This document shows positions 6,968 to 7,610 of a stretch of 7,610 nt of DNA, piece by piece (within the stretch, counting starts at the first letter, position 1; each line of letters starts with the position of its first letter). The notes beneath the pieces were generated by a model. That model was not told the origin of the DNA, ran no database searches, and worked only from the letters and a program-made list of their open reading frames with translations. A program made the position numbers and the translations under genes. Source of the stretch: Comamonadaceae bacterium (lineage in GTDB: Bacteria > Pseudomonadota > Gammaproteobacteria > Burkholderiales > Burkholderiaceae_C); contig JAHEBY010000127.1 in the NCBI GenBank assembly GCA_024642025.1, positions 1 through 7,610 on the forward strand, read 5' to 3'.

Positions 6968-7129
6968 GTATGCAGAAAACAGAAAACAGGAACCTTTGAT
7001 TATTCGCGATGAATGTTGCATTTCGCGTCGCTTCTCGCCCATTTGCGAGGAAAAGTCGACGGAACCGTAACTATAGTGGCACTGTGGTGACGATGGGCGC
7101 CATCAGAACGATGCAGGACAATAGCGCTC
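6968..7129. promoter_or_regulatory. Divergent intergenic region between lolC and the COG4255-type gene
   Basis: These 162 nt separate two divergently read genes and should hold both promoters. On the plus strand TATAGT (7072-7077) is a fair -10 box, but no good -35 sits at normal spacing: TTGCGA at 7043 is 23 nt away. The core ACTATAGT (7070-7077) is palindromic and could serve either strand. On the minus strand AATAAT (7004-6999) is a possible -10 for lolC, with a poor -35; it would leave a leader of about 20-25 nt. No operator, riboswitch or RNA gene was recognised. Confidence 0.4.
6973..6989 (-). repeat. Short 7-nt tandem repeat in the lolC leader
   Basis: The plus-strand unit CAGAAAA occurs twice in full and once in part (CAG), a perfect 7-nt period over 17 nt. 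On the lolC mRNA it reads as a pyrimidine-rich CUGUUUU tract ending 5 nt before the chosen start, where a Shine-Dalgarno sequence would be expected. It is too short to be confident of any function. Confidence 0.5.
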
Positions 7130-7610
7130 ATGCACCTTCTGATCCCCTTTGCCTGCGCGCAAGATCCGCAAGCACACGCAGCCTTGAAGGGCCTGAAGCT
7201 ACCCCATCTCGCGCAGCTGATCGCCAGAATGGTGCGGGGGCCGGTCGATGCGGCCGATATACAGACCTTGACGCCGCCACACGAGCGAATACTGGCCCAC
7301 GTATTCGGGCTTATCAGCGAGCTAACGGTGAACGACGGACTTATTCCATCGGCTGCATGGAGTCTCGCGCAATCAGGGCAAAACCCGGGACAACACGCAT
7401 GGGCGCAAATCACACCCTGCCATTGGACGGTCAATAGCGATCACATTGTGATGAGTGACCCGGCTGATCTTCAGCTTCAAGAGTCCGAATCGCGAATATT
7501 GTTGGGCGCCATGAAACCCTACTTTGATGAGGATGGCATCGTGCTGCAATATGCAGCGCCAGACCGCTGGCTGGCGCGGTCCGAACTGTTCCGCACACTG
7601 CCGACCGCCT
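7130..7610 (+). CDS. Conserved COG4255-type protein, 5' part (3' end outside window)
   Basis: The frame is open from the ATG at 7130 to the window end, 160 residues with no stop, so the gene continues beyond the edge. The start is well placed: an in-frame stop lies at 7088-7090 with no other usual start codon between, and AGGA (7115-7118) lies 11 nt upstream. The sequence MHLLIPFA, LTPPHER (47-53), ITPCHW (94-99), DEDGI (133-137) and DRWLA (145-149) matches my recollection of a protein of about 300-350 residues conserved in Burkholderiales. It is usually labelled hypothetical, or by distant likeness to cofactor-independent phosphoglycerate mutase or RpfE regulators. It has no signal peptide or evident membrane segment, so it is probably cytoplasmic. 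The catalytic metal residues of a phosphoglycerate mutase cannot be checked in this fragment, so no reaction is assigned. In related genomes recJ often lies nearby (recalled, not seen here). Confidence 0.85.
   Translation, partial: MHLLIPFACAQDPQAHAALKGLKLPHLAQLIARMVRGPVDAADIQTLTPPHERILAHVFGLISELTVNDGLIPSAAWSLAQSGQNPGQHAWAQITPCHWTVNSDHIVMSDPADLQLQESESRILLGAMKPYFDEDGIVLQYAAPDRWLARSELFRTLPTA

Noticed and set aside
6968..7042. N-terminal extension of LolC from ATG 7042 or 7021
   Set aside because: LolC proteins begin immediately before the YEL...GWRY motif, and the added residues look like leader sequence. It is kept as an open question in the findings because no Shine-Dalgarno site supports 6967.
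7009..7437. 142-residue plus-strand open frame starting MNVAFRV, and the 144-residue minus-strand frame at 7000-7434
   Set aside because: Both overlap the frame beginning at 7130, which matches a conserved protein family and has a well-placed start. The alternatives are Arg/Ser/Ala-rich, as expected of shadow frames.
1..7610. CRISPR array, tRNA or rRNA genes, insertion sequences, phage or toxin-antitoxin genes
   Set aside because: No regularly spaced repeats, no cloverleaf or rRNA-like stretch, no transposase motifs or terminal inverted repeats were seen. Apart from 162 nt, the window is almost fully occupied by identified genes.

Overview
The window looks like a chromosomal segment of a betaproteobacterium, most likely order Burkholderiales and probably near Alcaligenaceae (Bordetella/Achromobacter/Pusillimonas type). 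This rests on recalled likeness of the LolC, LolD and COG4255-type protein sequences to that group, plus fairly GC-rich coding sequence with no phage or transposon genes. No database search was possible, so the placement is an inference.

Layout. (1) Bases 1-1818, plus strand: the end of a MoxR-type locus, made of the 3' part of a DUF58 protein gene followed after 24 nt by a membrane-anchored von Willebrand factor A (BatA-like) protein gene. The usual moxR ATPase gene would lie off the left edge. (2) Bases 1844-6967, minus strand: a tight three-gene operon read right to left, lolC-type permease, lolD ATPase, then a large membrane-bound c-di-GMP enzyme (LapD/MoxY-like sensor, HAMP, two PAS, GGDEF, EAL and a degenerate CZB-like tail). 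The genes overlap (8 nt, then a TGATG junction), so they are very probably cotranscribed and translationally coupled. (3) Bases 6968-7129: a 162-nt divergent intergenic region. (4) Bases 7130-7610, plus strand: the 5' part of a conserved COG4255-type gene that runs off the right edge.

How the genes fit together. LolC and LolD form the inner-membrane ABC machine that releases mature lipoproteins to LolA for transport to the outer membrane. The dual GGDEF/EAL protein has intact synthase, inhibitory-site and phosphodiesterase motifs, so it may make or degrade c-di-GMP in response to a periplasmic cue. Its coupling to lolCD is the most unusual point here. The convergent DUF58/VWA pair probably acts with a MoxR AAA+ ATPase in envelope or protein-complex maturation, an inference from family context.

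Nothing in the window is clearly a new mobile, defence or RNA system. The points most worth checking are the lolCD-c-di-GMP coupling and the apparent loss of all zinc ligands in the CZB-like tail.
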